From positions 210,169 to 274,168 of the forward strand of contig NZ_SAWZ01000006.1 of the NCBI RefSeq assembly GCF_004122095.1: DNA of 64,000 nt. The letters run 5' to 3'. Position numbers and translations under genes: made by a program. Below, in pieces: positions 18,276-27,541 of this stretch. Under the pieces are notes generated by a model. That model saw only the letters and a program-made list of their open reading frames with translations. It was not told the DNA's origin and did no database searches. The stretch's first letter is position 1. Each line of letters begins with the position of its first letter. The stretch is from Pseudoxanthomonas composti. GTDB taxonomy: Bacteria; Pseudomonadota; Gammaproteobacteria; Xanthomonadales; Xanthomonadaceae.

Positions 18276-19550
18276 ATGCCCACAGCCCCTCAAACCTCCG
18301 CTCTGCACCGTTTCGGCACGGTCCTGGTGGTCGATGACAGCCAGGTCCAGCGCGAGCATGCGCTGGCCCTGTGCCTGGCCATGGGCGCGGCGGCGGTGGA
18401 AGGCGCGGCCGATGGCCACGCCGCGCTGGCACGGGCGGCCCAGGACCCGCCGCTGGGGCTGATGATCGTGGATCTGGAAATGCCCGGCATGGACGGCGTG
18501 CAGTTGCTCGATGCGCTGGCCCGCTGTGGCGTGCGCGTGCCTATCGTGGTGGCATCCCAGCGGGGCCCCGGGCTGATCGACTCGGTGCTGCAGGTCGGTC
18601 GCAACAACGGGCTGCAGGTGCTGGCGGGTCTGGAAAAGCCCTTGCGCGCCGCACAGTTCGAGGCCGTGCTGCGCGCGCACGCAGTGCCGGCACCGGTACC
18701 GCATGCGCGGGCGCCGGAGACAGCCGAGGCCCCGGGCGAGTCGACCATGGCGCAGATGCTGCGCGAAGCCGTGCAGCGCGGCCAGATCGAGGTCGCCTAC
18801 CAGCCCAAGGTGGACATGCGCAGCGGGCGGGTGGGGGGCGTGGAGGCGCTGGCGCGCTGGCGTCACCCGAGCCTCGGGCCGATCGCACCCGACCGCTTCA
18901 TCGCCGTGGCCGAACGCGAGGGGTTGATCCACGCGCTGACCGCTGGCGTGGCCGACCAGGCGATGGCGCGGCTGGCGGCCTGGAAGCGGGCCGGGTTCGC
19001 CCTGACCCTGGCGCTGAACCTGTCGCCGAGCATGCTGCAGAACGCGGATCTGCTGGACGAACTCCTGGGACTGGTGCGCCGGCACGACCTGTCGCCGTCG
19101 GAGGTGGTGTTGGAGATCACCGAAAGCTCGCTGGTGTCCGGCAGCGCGCTGGGCATGCTGGCGCGCCTGCGCCTGCAGGGCTTCGGCCTGTCCCTGGACG
19201 ACTACGGCACCGGCTTTTCCTCGCTGCAGCAGCTGACCCGCATCCCGTTCACCGAACTGAAGATCGACCGCAGCTTCGTCCATGGCGCGCACCGCAGCCG
19301 CAACCTGCGCACCGTGCTGGAGTCGGCGCTGGACCTGGCCCAGCGCCTGGAACTGCGCTCGGTGGCCGAAGGCATCGAGACGGTGGAGGACTGGACCCTG
19401 CTGCAGGAACTGGGCTGCGATGTCGCCCAGGGCTACCTGCTGTCGCGCCCGCTGGCCGGCGGCGCACTGCACGCCTGGCTGCTGGAACACCAGCGCCAGC
19501 TGCAGGAACACGGCCCGTTGCCCGGTGGCGCCAACGCCCCTTCTCATTGA
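18276..19550 (+). CDS. REC-EAL response regulator, cyclic-di-GMP phosphodiesterase
   Basis: A 424-residue two-domain protein. The receiver domain (about 10-135) has the acidic pair VVDD and phospho-acceptor Asp66 in MIVDLEMPGMDG. The EAL domain (about 155-410) retains the catalytic set: E190 in VEALARW, N in LNLSP, E in EITES, DDYGTGFSS, K in KIDRSF and E in AEGIET, so it should hydrolyse c-di-GMP. It resembles RocR/VieA regulators. Encoded between cheW and cheR, it would couple a phosphorelay (possibly CheA itself) to c-di-GMP turnover, joining chemotaxis and motile/sessile control. That CheA is the phosphodonor is an inference. Confidence 0.92.
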   Translation: MPTAPQTSALHRFGTVLVVDDSQVQREHALALCLAMGAAAVEGAADGHAALARAAQDPPLGLMIVDLEMPGMDGVQLLDALARCGVRVPIVVASQRGPGLIDSVLQVGRNNGLQVLAGLEKPLRAAQFEAVLRAHAVPAPVPHARAPETAEAPGESTMAQMLREAVQRGQIEVAYQPKVDMRSGRVGGVEALARWRHPSLGPIAPDRFIAVAEREGLIHALTAGVADQAMARLAAWKRAGFALTLALNLSPSMLQNADLLDELLGLVRRHDLSPSEVVLEITESSLVSGSALGMLARLRLQGFGLSLDDYGTGFSSLQQLTRIPFTELKIDRSFVHGAHRSRNLRTVLESALDLAQRLELRSVAEGIETVEDWTLLQELGCDVAQGYLLSRPLAGGALHAWLLEHQRQLQEHGPLPGGANAPSH

Positions 19551-19562
19551 CCGCACCACACC

Positions 19563-20369
19563 ATGACCAGCCAGAACACCATCACCGAGCAGGAATTCGG
19601 CCGCTTCCAGCGTTTCATCTTCGACGCGGCCGGCATCACCATCACCCCGGCCAAGAAGGCCATGCTGTGCGGACGCCTGGGCAAGCGCCTGCGGGCGAAC
19701 TCGCTGCAGACCTATGGCCAGTACCTGCAGCTGCTGGAAAGCCGCGAGGGCGGTGCCGAGGTGCAGACCGCGATCGACCTGCTGACCACCAACGAGACCT
19801 ACTTCTTCCGCGAGCCCCGGCACTTCGAGGTGCTGCGCAACGCCGCAGCCGCGCACAGTGGCGGCACCCCGTTCCGAAGCTGGAGCGCGGCCAGCTCCAG
19901 CGGCGAGGAGGCCTACAGCATGGCCATGGTGCTGGACAACACCCTGCAGGGCCGTCCCTTCGAGGTGGTCGGCACCGACATCAGTACCCGCGTGCTGGCC
20001 AAGGCCCGCACCGGGCACTACCCGCTGCTGCGCCTGGAGCAGATGCCGCAGGACATGCTCAAGCGCTATTGCCTGCGCGGCCGCGGCGACTACGAAGGCA
20101 CCATGCTGATCGATCGCCGCATCCGCGACCGGGTGAGCTTCCTGCATGCCAACCTCAACGCGCCGCTGCCCAGCCTGGGCCAGTTCGACGTGATCTTCCT
20201 GCGCAACGTGATGATCTACTTCAACGGGCAGACCAAGCGCGAAGTGGTGGGCCGGGTGCTGGGCGCGCTCAAGCGCGGCGGCCTCCTGTGCATCGGTCAC
20301 TCCGAGAGCCTCAACGAAATCAGCAACGACGTGGTGCAGATCGCGCCGTCGGTGTACCGCAAACCATGA
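19563..20369 (+). CDS. cheR: Chemotaxis protein methyltransferase CheR
   Basis: A 268-residue CheR that methylates glutamates of receptors using SAM. The helical N-terminal domain ([27 protein letters not shown]) is followed by [14 protein letters not shown] and the SAM-binding fold with [15 protein letters not shown] and [12 protein letters not shown]. Intact, normal length. It sits directly before cheB; the pair are expected to dock to the HFETF tails of the two upstream receptors. Confidence 0.96.
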   Translation: MTSQNTITEQEFGRFQRFIFDAAGITITPAKKAMLCGRLGKRLRANSLQTYGQYLQLLESREGGAEVQTAIDLLTTNETYFFREPRHFEVLRNAAAAHSGGTPFRSWSAASSSGEEAYSMAMVLDNTLQGRPFEVVGTDISTRVLAKARTGHYPLLRLEQMPQDMLKRYCLRGRGDYEGTMLIDRRIRDRVSFLHANLNAPLPSLGQFDVIFLRNVMIYFNGQTKREVVGRVLGALKRGGLLCIGHSESLNEISNDVVQIAPSVYRKP

Positions 20370-20397
20370 AGGCCGACGTGCCGGGAGCAAGCTGGGC

Positions 20398-21474
20398 ATG
20401 AATACGGTCAAGGCCATGGTCATCGACGACTCGGCGGTGGTGCGCCAGGTGCTGGTGGCCGTGCTGGACGACGCGCCGGGCATCGAGGTCATTGCCGCTG
20501 CCGCCGATCCGCTGCTGGCGATGGACAAGATGCGCCAGCAGTGGCCGGACGTGATCGTGCTGGATGTGGAGATGCCCAAGATGGATGGCATCACCTTCCT
20601 GCGCAAGATCATGAGCGAGCGCCCGACCCCGGTGGTGATCTGCTCCACGCTCACCGAGAAGGGCGCGCGGGTGACCATGGATGCGCTGGCCGCCGGCGCG
20701 GTGGCAGTGGTCACCAAGCCCAAGCTCGGGCTCAAGCAGTTCCTCACAGATTCGGCCGAGGAGATGATCGCCACGGTCAAGAGCGCCGCGCGCGCCAACC
20801 TCAAGCGCCTGTCCGCGCGCCCGGCCGCACCGGCGGTAAAGGCCGAGACCAAGCACAACGCGGACGTCATCCTGCCCGCCCAAGGCAACCGGCCGCTCTC
20901 GCAGACCACCGAGCGGGTGGTGGCCATCGGCACCTCCACCGGCGGCACCCAGGCGCTGGAAGAAGTGCTGACCGCGCTGCCGCGCGTCTGCCCGGGCATC
21001 GTCATCGTCCAGCACATGCCGGAGAAGTTCACCGCCGCCTTCGCCGCGCGCCTGGACACCCTGTGCCAGATCTCGGTCAAGGAGGCGGCCAACAACGATC
21101 GCGTGGTCCCCGGACGCGCGCTGATCGCGCCAGGCGGCAAGCACATGCTGCTGCGTCGCAGCGGCGCGCAGTACTTCGTCGAGGTCCTGGACGGGCCACC
21201 GGTAAACCGTCACCGGCCCTCGGTGGACGTGCTGTTCCGCTCGGCCGCGCGTGCCGCCGGCGGCAACGCGCTGGGCATCATCATGACCGGCATGGGCGAT
21301 GACGGCGCAGTGGGCCTGCTGGAAATGCGCCAGGCCGGCGCGCACACCGTGGCCCAGGACGAGCAGAGCAGCGTGGTGTTCGGCATGCCCAAGGAGGCGA
21401 TCAAGCGCGGCGGTGTGGAGAAGATCCTGCCGCTCAACGCCATGGCGCGTGAGATCGGCCAGCAGATGACCTAG
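20398..21474 (+). CDS. cheB: Chemotaxis protein-glutamate methylesterase CheB
   Basis: A 358-residue CheB. The receiver domain has phospho-acceptor Asp56 in [13 protein letters not shown]. The esterase domain carries the catalytic triad: Ser180 in GTSTGG, His206 in VQHMPEKF, and the Asp of MGDDGA (about 301-302). It removes receptor methyl esters (and deamidates glutamines) when phosphorylated by CheA. Last gene of the che operon; it converges on tal, with a repeat hairpin in the gap and no clear T-tract terminator. Confidence 0.96.
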   Translation: MNTVKAMVIDDSAVVRQVLVAVLDDAPGIEVIAAAADPLLAMDKMRQQWPDVIVLDVEMPKMDGITFLRKIMSERPTPVVICSTLTEKGARVTMDALAAGAVAVVTKPKLGLKQFLTDSAEEMIATVKSAARANLKRLSARPAAPAVKAETKHNADVILPAQGNRPLSQTTERVVAIGTSTGGTQALEEVLTALPRVCPGIVIVQHMPEKFTAAFAARLDTLCQISVKEAANNDRVVPGRALIAPGGKHMLLRRSGAQYFVEVLDGPPVNRHRPSVDVLFRSAARAAGGNALGIIMTGMGDDGAVGLLEMRQAGAHTVAQDEQSSVVFGMPKEAIKRGGVEKILPLNAMAREIGQQMT

Positions 21475-21530
21475 CGCCGCGCATAGCCCACCGACCGAGC
21501 AGTGCAACCCGCAAGGTAGAAGCGAACCTT

Positions 21531-21629
21531 GTGGAGCGGCTTCAGTGGGGCGGCTTTTTGTGGGAGCGGCTTCAGCCGCGAAGAGGCTTTCCCGGCAAAG
21601 CCCCTTCGCGGCCAAAGCCGCTCTCACAA
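21531..21629. repeat. Intergenic inverted repeat, GTGGGAGCGGCTTC type (one full and one partial copy)
   Basis: The full copy runs from TTGTGGGAGCGG (21558) through TTCAGCCGCGAAGAG to a right arm ending CCGCTCTCACAA at 21629. A partial copy of the left arm (GTGGAGCGGCTTCAG) precedes it at 21531. Same family as 7905-7970. It lies between convergent cheB and tal and may act as a bidirectional transcription barrier. The rest of 21475-21700 shows no gene. Confidence 0.75.
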
Positions 21630-21700
21630 GCGCTTTCGCGGTCCTTCAGGCCGCGCCAGCGCTCGCGATACGAGCGCCGCGCTAGAGTCTTGAAGCAGGC

Positions 21701-22663
21701 TCAGCCCGCCAGTCGATCCGCGATGGTCTTGCGCAGTGCCTGCAGATCCTTGTCGAAGGCGTCGATGCCGGTCGCCAGCTTCTCGGTGGCCATCGGATCG
21801 GCAGCCAGGTCGGCGGCGAACTGCTCGGCGGTGATCGGCGTAACCGGCGCGCCATCGGGCTGGCTGGGCGAGAGCTTGCGCGGCAGCTCGCCGTGGTCGG
21901 CATCCAGCTTTTCCAGCAGATCCGGCGAGATGGTCAGCCGGTCGCAGCCGGCCAGCGCCTCGATCTGTTCGGTGGAGCGGAACGAGGCGCCCATCACCAC
22001 GGTCTTGATGTCGCGACGCTTGAAGGTGTCGTAGACCCCGCGCACGAACTTCACGCCCTGGTCCTCATCGATGTTCGCCGGCGCCTGGCCATTGGCCTTG
22101 TACCAGTCCAGGATGCGGCCCACGAACGGCGAGATCAGGAAGGCATTGGCCTCGGCGCAGGCCAGGGCCTGGGTGGGGTTGAAGATCAGCGTGCAGTTGC
22201 AGTCGATGCCTTCGGCCTGCAGCTGGCGGCAGGCCTCGATGCCTTCCCAGGTCGAGGCGACCTTGATCAGCACCTTGCTCTTGTCCACCCCATGCTCGGC
22301 GTACATGGCGATGAACTTGCGCGCCTTGGCCACGGTGGCCTCCACGTCGTGCGCCAGGTCGGCATCGACCTCGGTGGACACGCGCCCGGGGATCAGCCCG
22401 GCGAGCTTGACGCCCACGGCCACGGTCAGGCGATCGACCACCTCGGCCACCAGCGTGTCGTTGACTTTGCCCTGGCCCTTGGCCCACTCGATCTGCTCAT
22501 CGATCAGGTCGGCATAGACGGGCAGGTCCAGCGCCTTCTTCACCAGGGTCGGATTGGTGGTGCAATCGACGGGCTTGAGCCGCTTGATCGCGTCGAAATC
22601 GCCGGTGTCGGCCACGACCACGGACAGGTCGCGCAGTTGCTGGAGTTTGGAAGGAGCGGTCAT
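21701..22663 (-). CDS. tal: Transaldolase
   Basis: A 320-residue transaldolase of the TalB type (non-oxidative pentose phosphate pathway; transfers dihydroxyacetone between sedoheptulose-7-P and glyceraldehyde-3-P). The Schiff-base lysine lies in [11 protein letters not shown], and DCTTNPTLV near the start and [17 protein letters not shown] are diagnostic. Its ATG overlaps the oxyR stop (ATGA), so it is translated from the oxyR message. This ties NADPH-supplying carbon flow to peroxide control. Confidence 0.95.
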   Translation of the reverse strand: MTAPSKLQQLRDLSVVVADTGDFDAIKRLKPVDCTTNPTLVKKALDLPVYADLIDEQIEWAKGQGKVNDTLVAEVVDRLTVAVGVKLAGLIPGRVSTEVDADLAHDVEATVAKARKFIAMYAEHGVDKSKVLIKVASTWEGIEACRQLQAEGIDCNCTLIFNPTQALACAEANAFLISPFVGRILDWYKANGQAPANIDEDQGVKFVRGVYDTFKRRDIKTVVMGASFRSTEQIEALAGCDRLTISPDLLEKLDADHGELPRKLSPSQPDGAPVTPITAEQFAADLAADPMATEKLATGIDAFDKDLQALRKTIADRLAG

Positions 22664-23649
22664 GAGCGTTTGTTCCGTGCAGAAGATGATGCGGGGGATG
22701 AACGTCGTGCGGCATTGGACACCACGGCGCGTTGCATCGGTGTGTCCGTGGTGGAAAACAGGTCCGGCGGCAGCTGCCGGAAGACCTCGGCCAGGCTGGA
22801 CAGGAAACCGGTCATGGCCGAGCTGCGGCGCCAGACCATGGCGATCTGCCGGCTCGGCGCCGAGTCGCTGAAACCCAGCAGGTGGATGCTGTCCGAGCGC
22901 GCCACCGGCGGCTTGACCGCCAGGCTCGGCAACAGGGTGATGCCGACATTGGCCGCGACCATCTGCCGCAGCGTTTCCAGGCTGGTGGCGCGGAACTCGG
23001 ATTTTTCGTTGGCCCCGGACAGGCGGCAGACTTCCAGCGCCTGCTCGCGCAGGCAGTGGCCGTCTTCCAGCAGCAAGAGCTTGTGCTCGGAGAGTTCCTC
23101 CAGCGTCAGCGCATCGCGCCGGGCCAGTGGATGCCGGTCGGGTACGGCCAGCAGGAAGGGTTCCTCGAACAGGAACTCGGCATGCAACTGGTCGTCGTGC
23201 ACGGGCAGCGCCAGCAGGCCGGCATCCAGGCGGCCCTCGCGCAGGCGGTTGAGCAGCTCATCGCTCTTCTCCTCGACCAGCAGCAGTTCCAGCTCCGGAA
23301 AGCGCGCGCGGATCAGCGGCACCACGTGCGGAAGCAGGTAAGGGCCCAGGGTGGGGAAGATGCCCAGGCGCACCGTGCCGGCCTCCGGGTCCTGGCTGCG
23401 GCGGGCGGCTTCCTTCATCTGGTCCACCTCGGCCACGATGCGGCGCGCGCGGTCGGCGGCATCGCGTCCGGCGGGCGTCAGCATCACCTTGCGCGGGGCG
23501 CGCTCCACCAGCGACACGCCCAGCTCGTCCTCCAGCTTCTTGATCTGGGTGGACAGCGTGGGCTGGCTGACGAAGCTGGCGGCGGCGGCCTTGCCGAAGT
23601 GCTTGTGGTCGGCCAGGGCCACCAGGTATTTGAGGTCGCGTAGATTCAT
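22660..23649 (-). CDS. oxyR: Hydrogen-peroxide sensor/regulator OxyR
   Basis: A 329-residue LysR-type regulator. An N-terminal winged helix ([20 protein letters not shown]) precedes an effector domain with the redox cysteines at exactly the E. coli positions, Cys199 and Cys208, in [13 protein letters not shown]. Oxidation to a disulfide by peroxide should convert it to an activator. It is encoded downstream of ahpC-ahpF, as in xanthomonads, but separated from ahpF by an intrinsic terminator and a 513-nt repeat-bearing spacer, so it probably has its own promoter. The Ser/Arg-rich C-terminal tail beyond about residue 305 is variable in the family. Confidence 0.95.
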   Translation of the reverse strand: MNLRDLKYLVALADHKHFGKAAAASFVSQPTLSTQIKKLEDELGVSLVERAPRKVMLTPAGRDAADRARRIVAEVDQMKEAARRSQDPEAGTVRLGIFPTLGPYLLPHVVPLIRARFPELELLLVEEKSDELLNRLREGRLDAGLLALPVHDDQLHAEFLFEEPFLLAVPDRHPLARRDALTLEELSEHKLLLLEDGHCLREQALEVCRLSGANEKSEFRATSLETLRQMVAANVGITLLPSLAVKPPVARSDSIHLLGFSDSAPSRQIAMVWRRSSAMTGFLSSLAEVFRQLPPDLFSTTDTPMQRAVVSNAARRSSPASSSARNKRS

Positions 23650-23808
23650 GGCGGTTCCGGGGATGGGCCAGGATCGAAGTGCCGTTGAACTGGGCTCGCG
23701 CGGGGTTTGGTCGCTCGCGCCACGCCTGGCGACTGCGCCGCCACATCGTTTCGGCGGTCCAGCGCATGTCTTTTCGAACGCCTGCCAAGCTCATTGATGT
23801 GGTCGATC

Positions 23809-23837
23809 ATTCAAGGCTACAAGCCCGTGGCCGTCAA
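23809..23837 (-). promoter_or_regulatory. Putative sigma-70 promoter of oxyR-tal
   Basis: On the minus strand, TTGACG (-35; plus 23832-23837), exactly 17 nt, then TTGAAT (-10; plus 23809-23814). It precedes oxyR by about 150 nt and lies downstream of the ahpF terminator, supplying the promoter that oxyR needs. The -10 matches consensus at four of six positions. Confidence 0.4.
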
Positions 23838-23889
23838 TCGATAAATTCTCCCCGGCAAAGGGACGGACCTCCTGACGGCGGGTCAGTAG

Positions 23890-23987
23890 GGTGGATGACG
23901 CTTCTTCATCCACCATCGCCGCCAAGCCCAGGACCGTGCCGACGTGCCCACCGAGCGCCGTGTGTGGATGACGCCTCTTCACCCACC
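23890..23987. repeat. Two copies of the GGTGGATGA hairpin element
   Basis: Copy 1: GGTGGATGA (23890-23898), loop, TCATCCACC (23906-23914), a perfect 9-bp stem, followed by ATCGCCGC. Copy 2: a degenerate version at 23963-23987 (TGTGGATGA ... TCACCCACC) followed by the same ATCGCCGC. The same unit recurs at 42380-42404 and 42579-42604. The remaining sequence of the 23650-24080 spacer shows no gene. Confidence 0.75.
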
Positions 23988-24080
23988 ATCGCCGCGAACC
24001 GAACGACGTGGCCGCACCGCGTCCTATCCCGATCCGAGACGACGCGCCCACGCCAACGCCAACGCCTCAACTTACGGCAC

Positions 24081-24109
24081 AAAAAAACCCGCCGGAAAAC
24101 TCCGGCGGG
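24081..24109 (-). terminator. Rho-independent terminator after ahpF
   Basis: Perfect 9-bp GC stem, CCCGCCGGA (24088-24096) and TCCGGCGGG (24101-24109), with a 4-nt loop; on the minus strand it is followed by seven T residues (A7 at 24081-24087). It begins about 50 nt past the ahpF stop and separates ahpCF transcription from oxyR. Confidence 0.92.
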
Positions 24110-24162
24110 CGTGAGACCTCCAATCGGTGGCCGAGGCTGGGGAGCCCTGTATTCCCCTCCAG

Positions 24163-25752
24163 TCAGGCTGCCTTGGCGGTCTCGGTCTGCGCGGGTGCGC
24201 TGTGGCGGATGAGGTGGTCGAAGGCGCTCAGCGCGGCCTTGGAGCCCTCACCCATGGCGATGACGATCTGCTTGTAGGGCACGGTGGTGGCATCGCCCGC
24301 CGCGAACACGCCGGGGATGTTGGTGGCGCCACGCTCGTCGACGATGATCTCCCCGCGCGGGGACAGCGCCACGGTGTCCTTCAGCCACTCGGTGTTGGGC
24401 AGCAGGCCGATCTGCACGAAGATGCCTTCCAGCTCCAGCCGATGCTGCTCGTCGTTGGTGCGGTCGGTGTAGGACAGGCCGGTCACCTTGTTGCCGTCGC
24501 CGTGCACCTCGGTGCTCAGCGCCGACAGCACGATGGTCACGTTGGGCAGGCTGCGCAGCTTGCGCTGCAGCACCTCATCGGCACGCAGCTTGTGGTCGAA
24601 CTCCACCAGCGTGACGTGCTTGACGATGCCGGCCAGGTCGATGGCCGCCTCCACGCCGGAGTTGCCGCCGCCGATCACCGCCACGCGCTTGCCCTTGAAC
24701 AGCGGGCCATCGCAGTGCGGGCAGTAGGCCACGCCCTTGTTCTTGTACTCGTTCTCGCCGGGCACGTTCATCTGCCGCCAGCGCGCGCCGGTGGACAGGA
24801 TGACCGTCCTGCCCTTGAGCGAGGCGCCGTTGGCCAGCTGCACTTCGATCAGGCCATCGGCACCGGCCGGGATCAGCTTCTCGGCGCGCTGCAGGTTCAT
24901 GATGTCCACCTCGTACTGGCGCACGTGGGCTTCCAGCGCGGCGGCCATCTTCGGGCCCTCGGTCTCCTGCACGGAGATGAAGTTCTCGATGGCCATCGTG
25001 TCCAGCACCTGGCCGCCGAAGCGCTCGGCCGCCACGCCCGTGCGGATGCCCTTGCGCGCGGCATAGACCGCGGCGGCCGCACCGGCCGGGCCACCCCCGA
25101 CGATCAGCACCTCGAAGGGATCCTTGGCGGCGATCTTCTTGGCATCGCGCTTGGCCGCACCGGCATCCAGACGGCTGACGATCTCTTCCAGGTTCATGCG
25201 GCCCTGGCCGAAGGTCTCGCCGTTGAGGTACACGGTCGGCACCGACATCACCTGGCGCTCCTCGACCTCGGCCGGGAACACGGCGCCATCGATGGCCACG
25301 TGCTGGATCTTCGGGTTCAGCACCGCCATCAAATTCAGCGCCTGCACCACGTCCGGGCAGTTCTGGCAGCTCTGCGAGAAGTACGTCTCGAACTTGTACT
25401 CGCCCTCAAGGTTCTGGATCTGCTCGATGGTCTCCACCGCCGCCTTGGACGGATAGCCGCCGACCTGCAGCAGGGCCAGCACCAGCGAGGTGAACTCGTG
25501 GCCCATCGGCAGGCCGGCAAAGCGCAGGTGGATGTCGTGGCCCGGCGAATTGATCGCGAAGGACGGCGCGCGGCTGTCCCCCTGGCGGCGCTCGACCAGG
25601 GTGATCTTGTCCGAGAGCATGACGATCTGCCCCAGCAGCGTCTTCATCTCCTCGGAGGTCGGGCTGTCGTCCAGCGAGGCGACCAGCTCGATGGGTCGGG
25701 TCAGGCGCTCCAGGTAGGCCTGGAGCTGGGTCTTGAGGGTGTCGTCCAACAT
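24163..25752 (-). CDS. ahpF: Alkyl hydroperoxide reductase subunit F
   Basis: A 529-residue flavoprotein that passes electrons from NADH to AhpC. The N-terminal double thioredoxin fold has the CxxC pair Cys129/Cys132 in [11 protein letters not shown], the same positions as E. coli AhpF; the C-terminal thioredoxin-reductase part has FAD motif [17 protein letters not shown], the redox pair in YCPHCDG, NAD motif [15 protein letters not shown], and [16 protein letters not shown]. The start at 25752 has GGAG 8 nt upstream; an in-frame extension to 25854 lacks a ribosome site. Downstream of ahpC with a hairpin between. Confidence 0.96.
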   Translation of the reverse strand: MLDDTLKTQLQAYLERLTRPIELVASLDDSPTSEEMKTLLGQIVMLSDKITLVERRQGDSRAPSFAINSPGHDIHLRFAGLPMGHEFTSLVLALLQVGGYPSKAAVETIEQIQNLEGEYKFETYFSQSCQNCPDVVQALNLMAVLNPKIQHVAIDGAVFPAEVEERQVMSVPTVYLNGETFGQGRMNLEEIVSRLDAGAAKRDAKKIAAKDPFEVLIVGGGPAGAAAAVYAARKGIRTGVAAERFGGQVLDTMAIENFISVQETEGPKMAAALEAHVRQYEVDIMNLQRAEKLIPAGADGLIEVQLANGASLKGRTVILSTGARWRQMNVPGENEYKNKGVAYCPHCDGPLFKGKRVAVIGGGNSGVEAAIDLAGIVKHVTLVEFDHKLRADEVLQRKLRSLPNVTIVLSALSTEVHGDGNKVTGLSYTDRTNDEQHRLELEGIFVQIGLLPNTEWLKDTVALSPRGEIIVDERGATNIPGVFAAGDATTVPYKQIVIAMGEGSKAALSAFDHLIRHSAPAQTETAKAA

Positions 25753-25875
25753 TGGCGTGCTCCAAATGACGGAAACAGAAGGGCCTGCCCGGTCGGGCAG
25801 AGGGAAAGGGGGGAGGCAAACCGCAAGCCGCGCCGGCATGCGGGACAAGGACACGAACTGCGGTTTGCCGCCGGT

Positions 25876-25902
25876 GCCTTCCCCGCGCAGGGCGGGGAAG
25901 GC
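25876..25902 (-). promoter_or_regulatory. Hairpin between ahpC and ahpF
   Basis: A perfect 11-bp stem GCCTTCCCCGC (25876-25886) / GCGGGGAAGGC (25892-25902) with a 5-nt loop, 15 nt after the ahpC stop codon. No T-run follows on the minus strand, so it would act as a partial terminator or a 3'-end stabiliser of a short ahpC mRNA, which fits the need for much more AhpC than AhpF. Confidence 0.7.
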
Positions 25903-25917
25903 GGTCAGGCCAGAAAC

Positions 25918-26478
25918 TTAGATCTTGCCGACCAGGTCCAGCGACGGTGCCAGGGTCTTGGCGCCTTCCTTCCACTTGGCCGGGCAGACCTCGCCCGGGT
26001 GGGAGGCCACGTACAGGGCGGCCTTGACCTTGCGCAGGGTGTCGCCGGCTTCGCGGCCGATGCCCTCGGCGGTGATTTCCACCGACTGGATCACGCCCTG
26101 CGGGTCGATGATGAAGGTGCCGCGGTCGGCCAGACCCGCCGGGCGCAGCACGTCGAAGTTCTTGGAGATCTGATGGGTCGGGTCACCGATCATGGCGTAC
26201 TTGATCTTGCCGATCGCCGCCGAGGTGTCGTGCCAGGCCTTGTGCGAGAAGTGGGTGTCGGTGGAGACCGAGTAGACCTCAACGCCCAGCTTCTGGAACT
26301 CTTCGTAATGGTCGGCCAGGTCTTCCAGTTCGGTCGGGCAGACGAAGGTGAAGTCGGCCGGGTAGAACACGACCACGGACCACTTGCCCTTCAGGTCGGC
26401 GTCGCTGACCTCGATGAACTCACCATTCTTGTAGGCGCTGGCCTGGAACGGAAGGATTTCGGTGTTGATGACGGGCAT
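25918..26478 (-). CDS. ahpC: Alkyl hydroperoxide reductase subunit C (2-Cys peroxiredoxin)
   Basis: A 186-residue typical 2-Cys peroxiredoxin. The peroxidatic Cys47 is in [13 protein letters not shown] and the resolving Cys165 in GEVCPAKWK. It reduces H2O2, organic peroxides and peroxynitrite and is recycled by AhpF. The start at 26478 has GAGGAA 7 nt upstream and gives the normal family N-terminus ([11 protein letters not shown]). First gene of the block, with an OxyR-type operator and a well-spaced promoter upstream. Confidence 0.97.
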   Translation of the reverse strand: MPVINTEILPFQASAYKNGEFIEVSDADLKGKWSVVVFYPADFTFVCPTELEDLADHYEEFQKLGVEVYSVSTDTHFSHKAWHDTSAAIGKIKYAMIGDPTHQISKNFDVLRPAGLADRGTFIIDPQGVIQSVEITAEGIGREAGDTLRKVKAALYVASHPGEVCPAKWKEGAKTLAPSLDLVGKI

Positions 26479-26521
26479 CGGGTTTCCTCTTTGGTGGATG
26501 GGGGTGAAGCGACTGAGGGCT

Positions 26522-26550
26522 ATCCTACGGATCTGCCATCCATCGCTCAA
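26522..26550 (-). promoter_or_regulatory. ahpC promoter (sigma-70)
   Basis: On the minus strand, TTGAGC (-35; plus 26545-26550), 17 nt, TAGGAT (-10; plus 26522-26527). The -10 is 43 nt from the ahpC ATG. The -35 directly abuts the OxyR-type operator at 26551-26587, the arrangement for activation by contact with RNA polymerase. Confidence 0.7.
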
Positions 26551-26587
26551 ATCGATTGGTGGGATCGATGTAATAGCCGTTGACTAT
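26551..26587 (-). promoter_or_regulatory. OxyR-type operator of ahpC
   Basis: Four tetranucleotide half-sites spaced as in the OxyR consensus (ATAG-N7-CTAT-N7-ATAG-N7-CTAT): ATCG at 26551-26554, GGAT at 26562-26565, ATAG at 26573-26576 and CTAT at 26584-26587, every gap exactly 7 nt. The promoter-distal dyad is perfect (ATAG-N7-CTAT); the promoter-proximal dyad is degenerate. It ends next to the -35 of ahpC. Binding is inferred from motif and from oxyR being encoded nearby. Confidence 0.75.
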
Positions 26588-26633
26588 CAAAATCCGGCTG
26601 ACACATCCTAGTTCCGTGGGTGTTTCACCCAGA

Positions 26634-27485
26634 TCACGGCGCGCGGACGAAATCGTCGATGGCCTGAAGCAATTGCGGCCCGCGCTTGGGCGCGTACAGC
26701 TCCACCAGCGGCGTGAAGTGGCTGCCGCCTGGCAGCGTCAGGGTCTGCACCGGCACGCCGCGGGCCTTGAGCTTGCGCGCCAGTTCGAAGGTCTGGCCAG
26801 GGGAGACGATCTTGTCGTCGCTGCCGATGGCCAGCAGGAAGGGCGGTTCATCGCCATCGACGAAGCCTGCGGCCATCGCCTTCGGCCACTGCCAGGCCGG
26901 CCCGAACACCCCCTCCAGGGCCCGATCGCCCTGAATGGTGAAGTCGTAGGGGCCGGACAGGCCGATCACCCCGGCCAGCTGCGCCGGCTTCAGGCCCTGC
27001 GCTTCCAGGTAGCGCGCATCGGTGCCCAGCAACGCGGCAATCTGGGCACCGGCCGAGTGCCCGGCCACGAACACCCGCGCCGGGTCGCCACCGTAGTCGG
27101 TCGCATGCTGCCGTGCCCAGGCCACGGCTCGGGCGCCATCGTGCATGAAGCCGGGGAAGGGCGTGGCGGGCGCCAGGCGGTAATCGGCCACCATGACCAC
27201 CGCGCCGGTTTCGGTCAGGCGCCGGCCGACGAAGCGATACTGCGCCCGGCTGCCGCGCTGCCAGCTGCCGCCATAGAAGAACACCACGACCGGCGCGCGT
27301 GCACTGGGTGCGGCGGGTTTGTAGATGTCCAGCGAAAGGCCGCGCGCGCTGTCGTACACGGCGGTCGCATCCGGATGTGCAACCCCGCGGTTGGCGATGC
27401 CGAAGACGATGGTCTGGCAGCCGGCCAGCAGCAGGGCCGCAGCGCCGGTCAGGCCCAGGCGAAAGAAGCAGAGGAATCGGTTCAA
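26634..27485 (-). CDS. Lipoprotein alpha/beta-hydrolase (carboxylesterase)
   Basis: About 283 residues. TTG start at 27485 with GGAG 7 nt upstream gives a short signal peptide ending in lipobox LLAGC (Cys at about 23), so the enzyme is probably membrane-anchored in the periplasm or outer membrane. The hydrolase has the oxyanion segment FFYGGSWQRGS (variant of HGG), the nucleophile elbow GHSAGAQ, a late Asp (IGSDDKIVS) and His (GGSHFTPL), matching the BD-FAE/esterase_lip family. Substrate unknown. The frame stays open far upstream over prmC, but that region is antisense and is not part of the gene. Confidence 0.8.
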   Translation of the reverse strand: MNRFLCFFRLGLTGAAALLLAGCQTIVFGIANRGVAHPDATAVYDSARGLSLDIYKPAAPSARAPVVVFFYGGSWQRGSRAQYRFVGRRLTETGAVVMVADYRLAPATPFPGFMHDGARAVAWARQHATDYGGDPARVFVAGHSAGAQIAALLGTDARYLEAQGLKPAQLAGVIGLSGPYDFTIQGDRALEGVFGPAWQWPKAMAAGFVDGDEPPFLLAIGSDDKIVSPGQTFELARKLKARGVPVQTLTLPGGSHFTPLVELYAPKRGPQLLQAIDDFVRAP

Positions 27486-27541
27486 GCCAGGCTCCGGTAG
27501 GGAAAGACGGGTCGCCGCAAGCCAGCGGCTAACATGCGCCC

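Noticed and set aside
13673..21146. Three very long antisense frames (695, 876 and 964 codons) opposite the receptor, cheW and cheR/cheB genes
   Set aside because: Each mirrors the third-position GC pattern of the sense genes; the proteins are low-complexity Gly/His/Gln/Ala-rich without motifs, while the sense frames are complete known proteins.
26609..26630. Small GGGTG-TTT-CACCC hairpin downstream of the esterase as a terminator
   Set aside because: Only five base pairs and no T-run; too weak to call.
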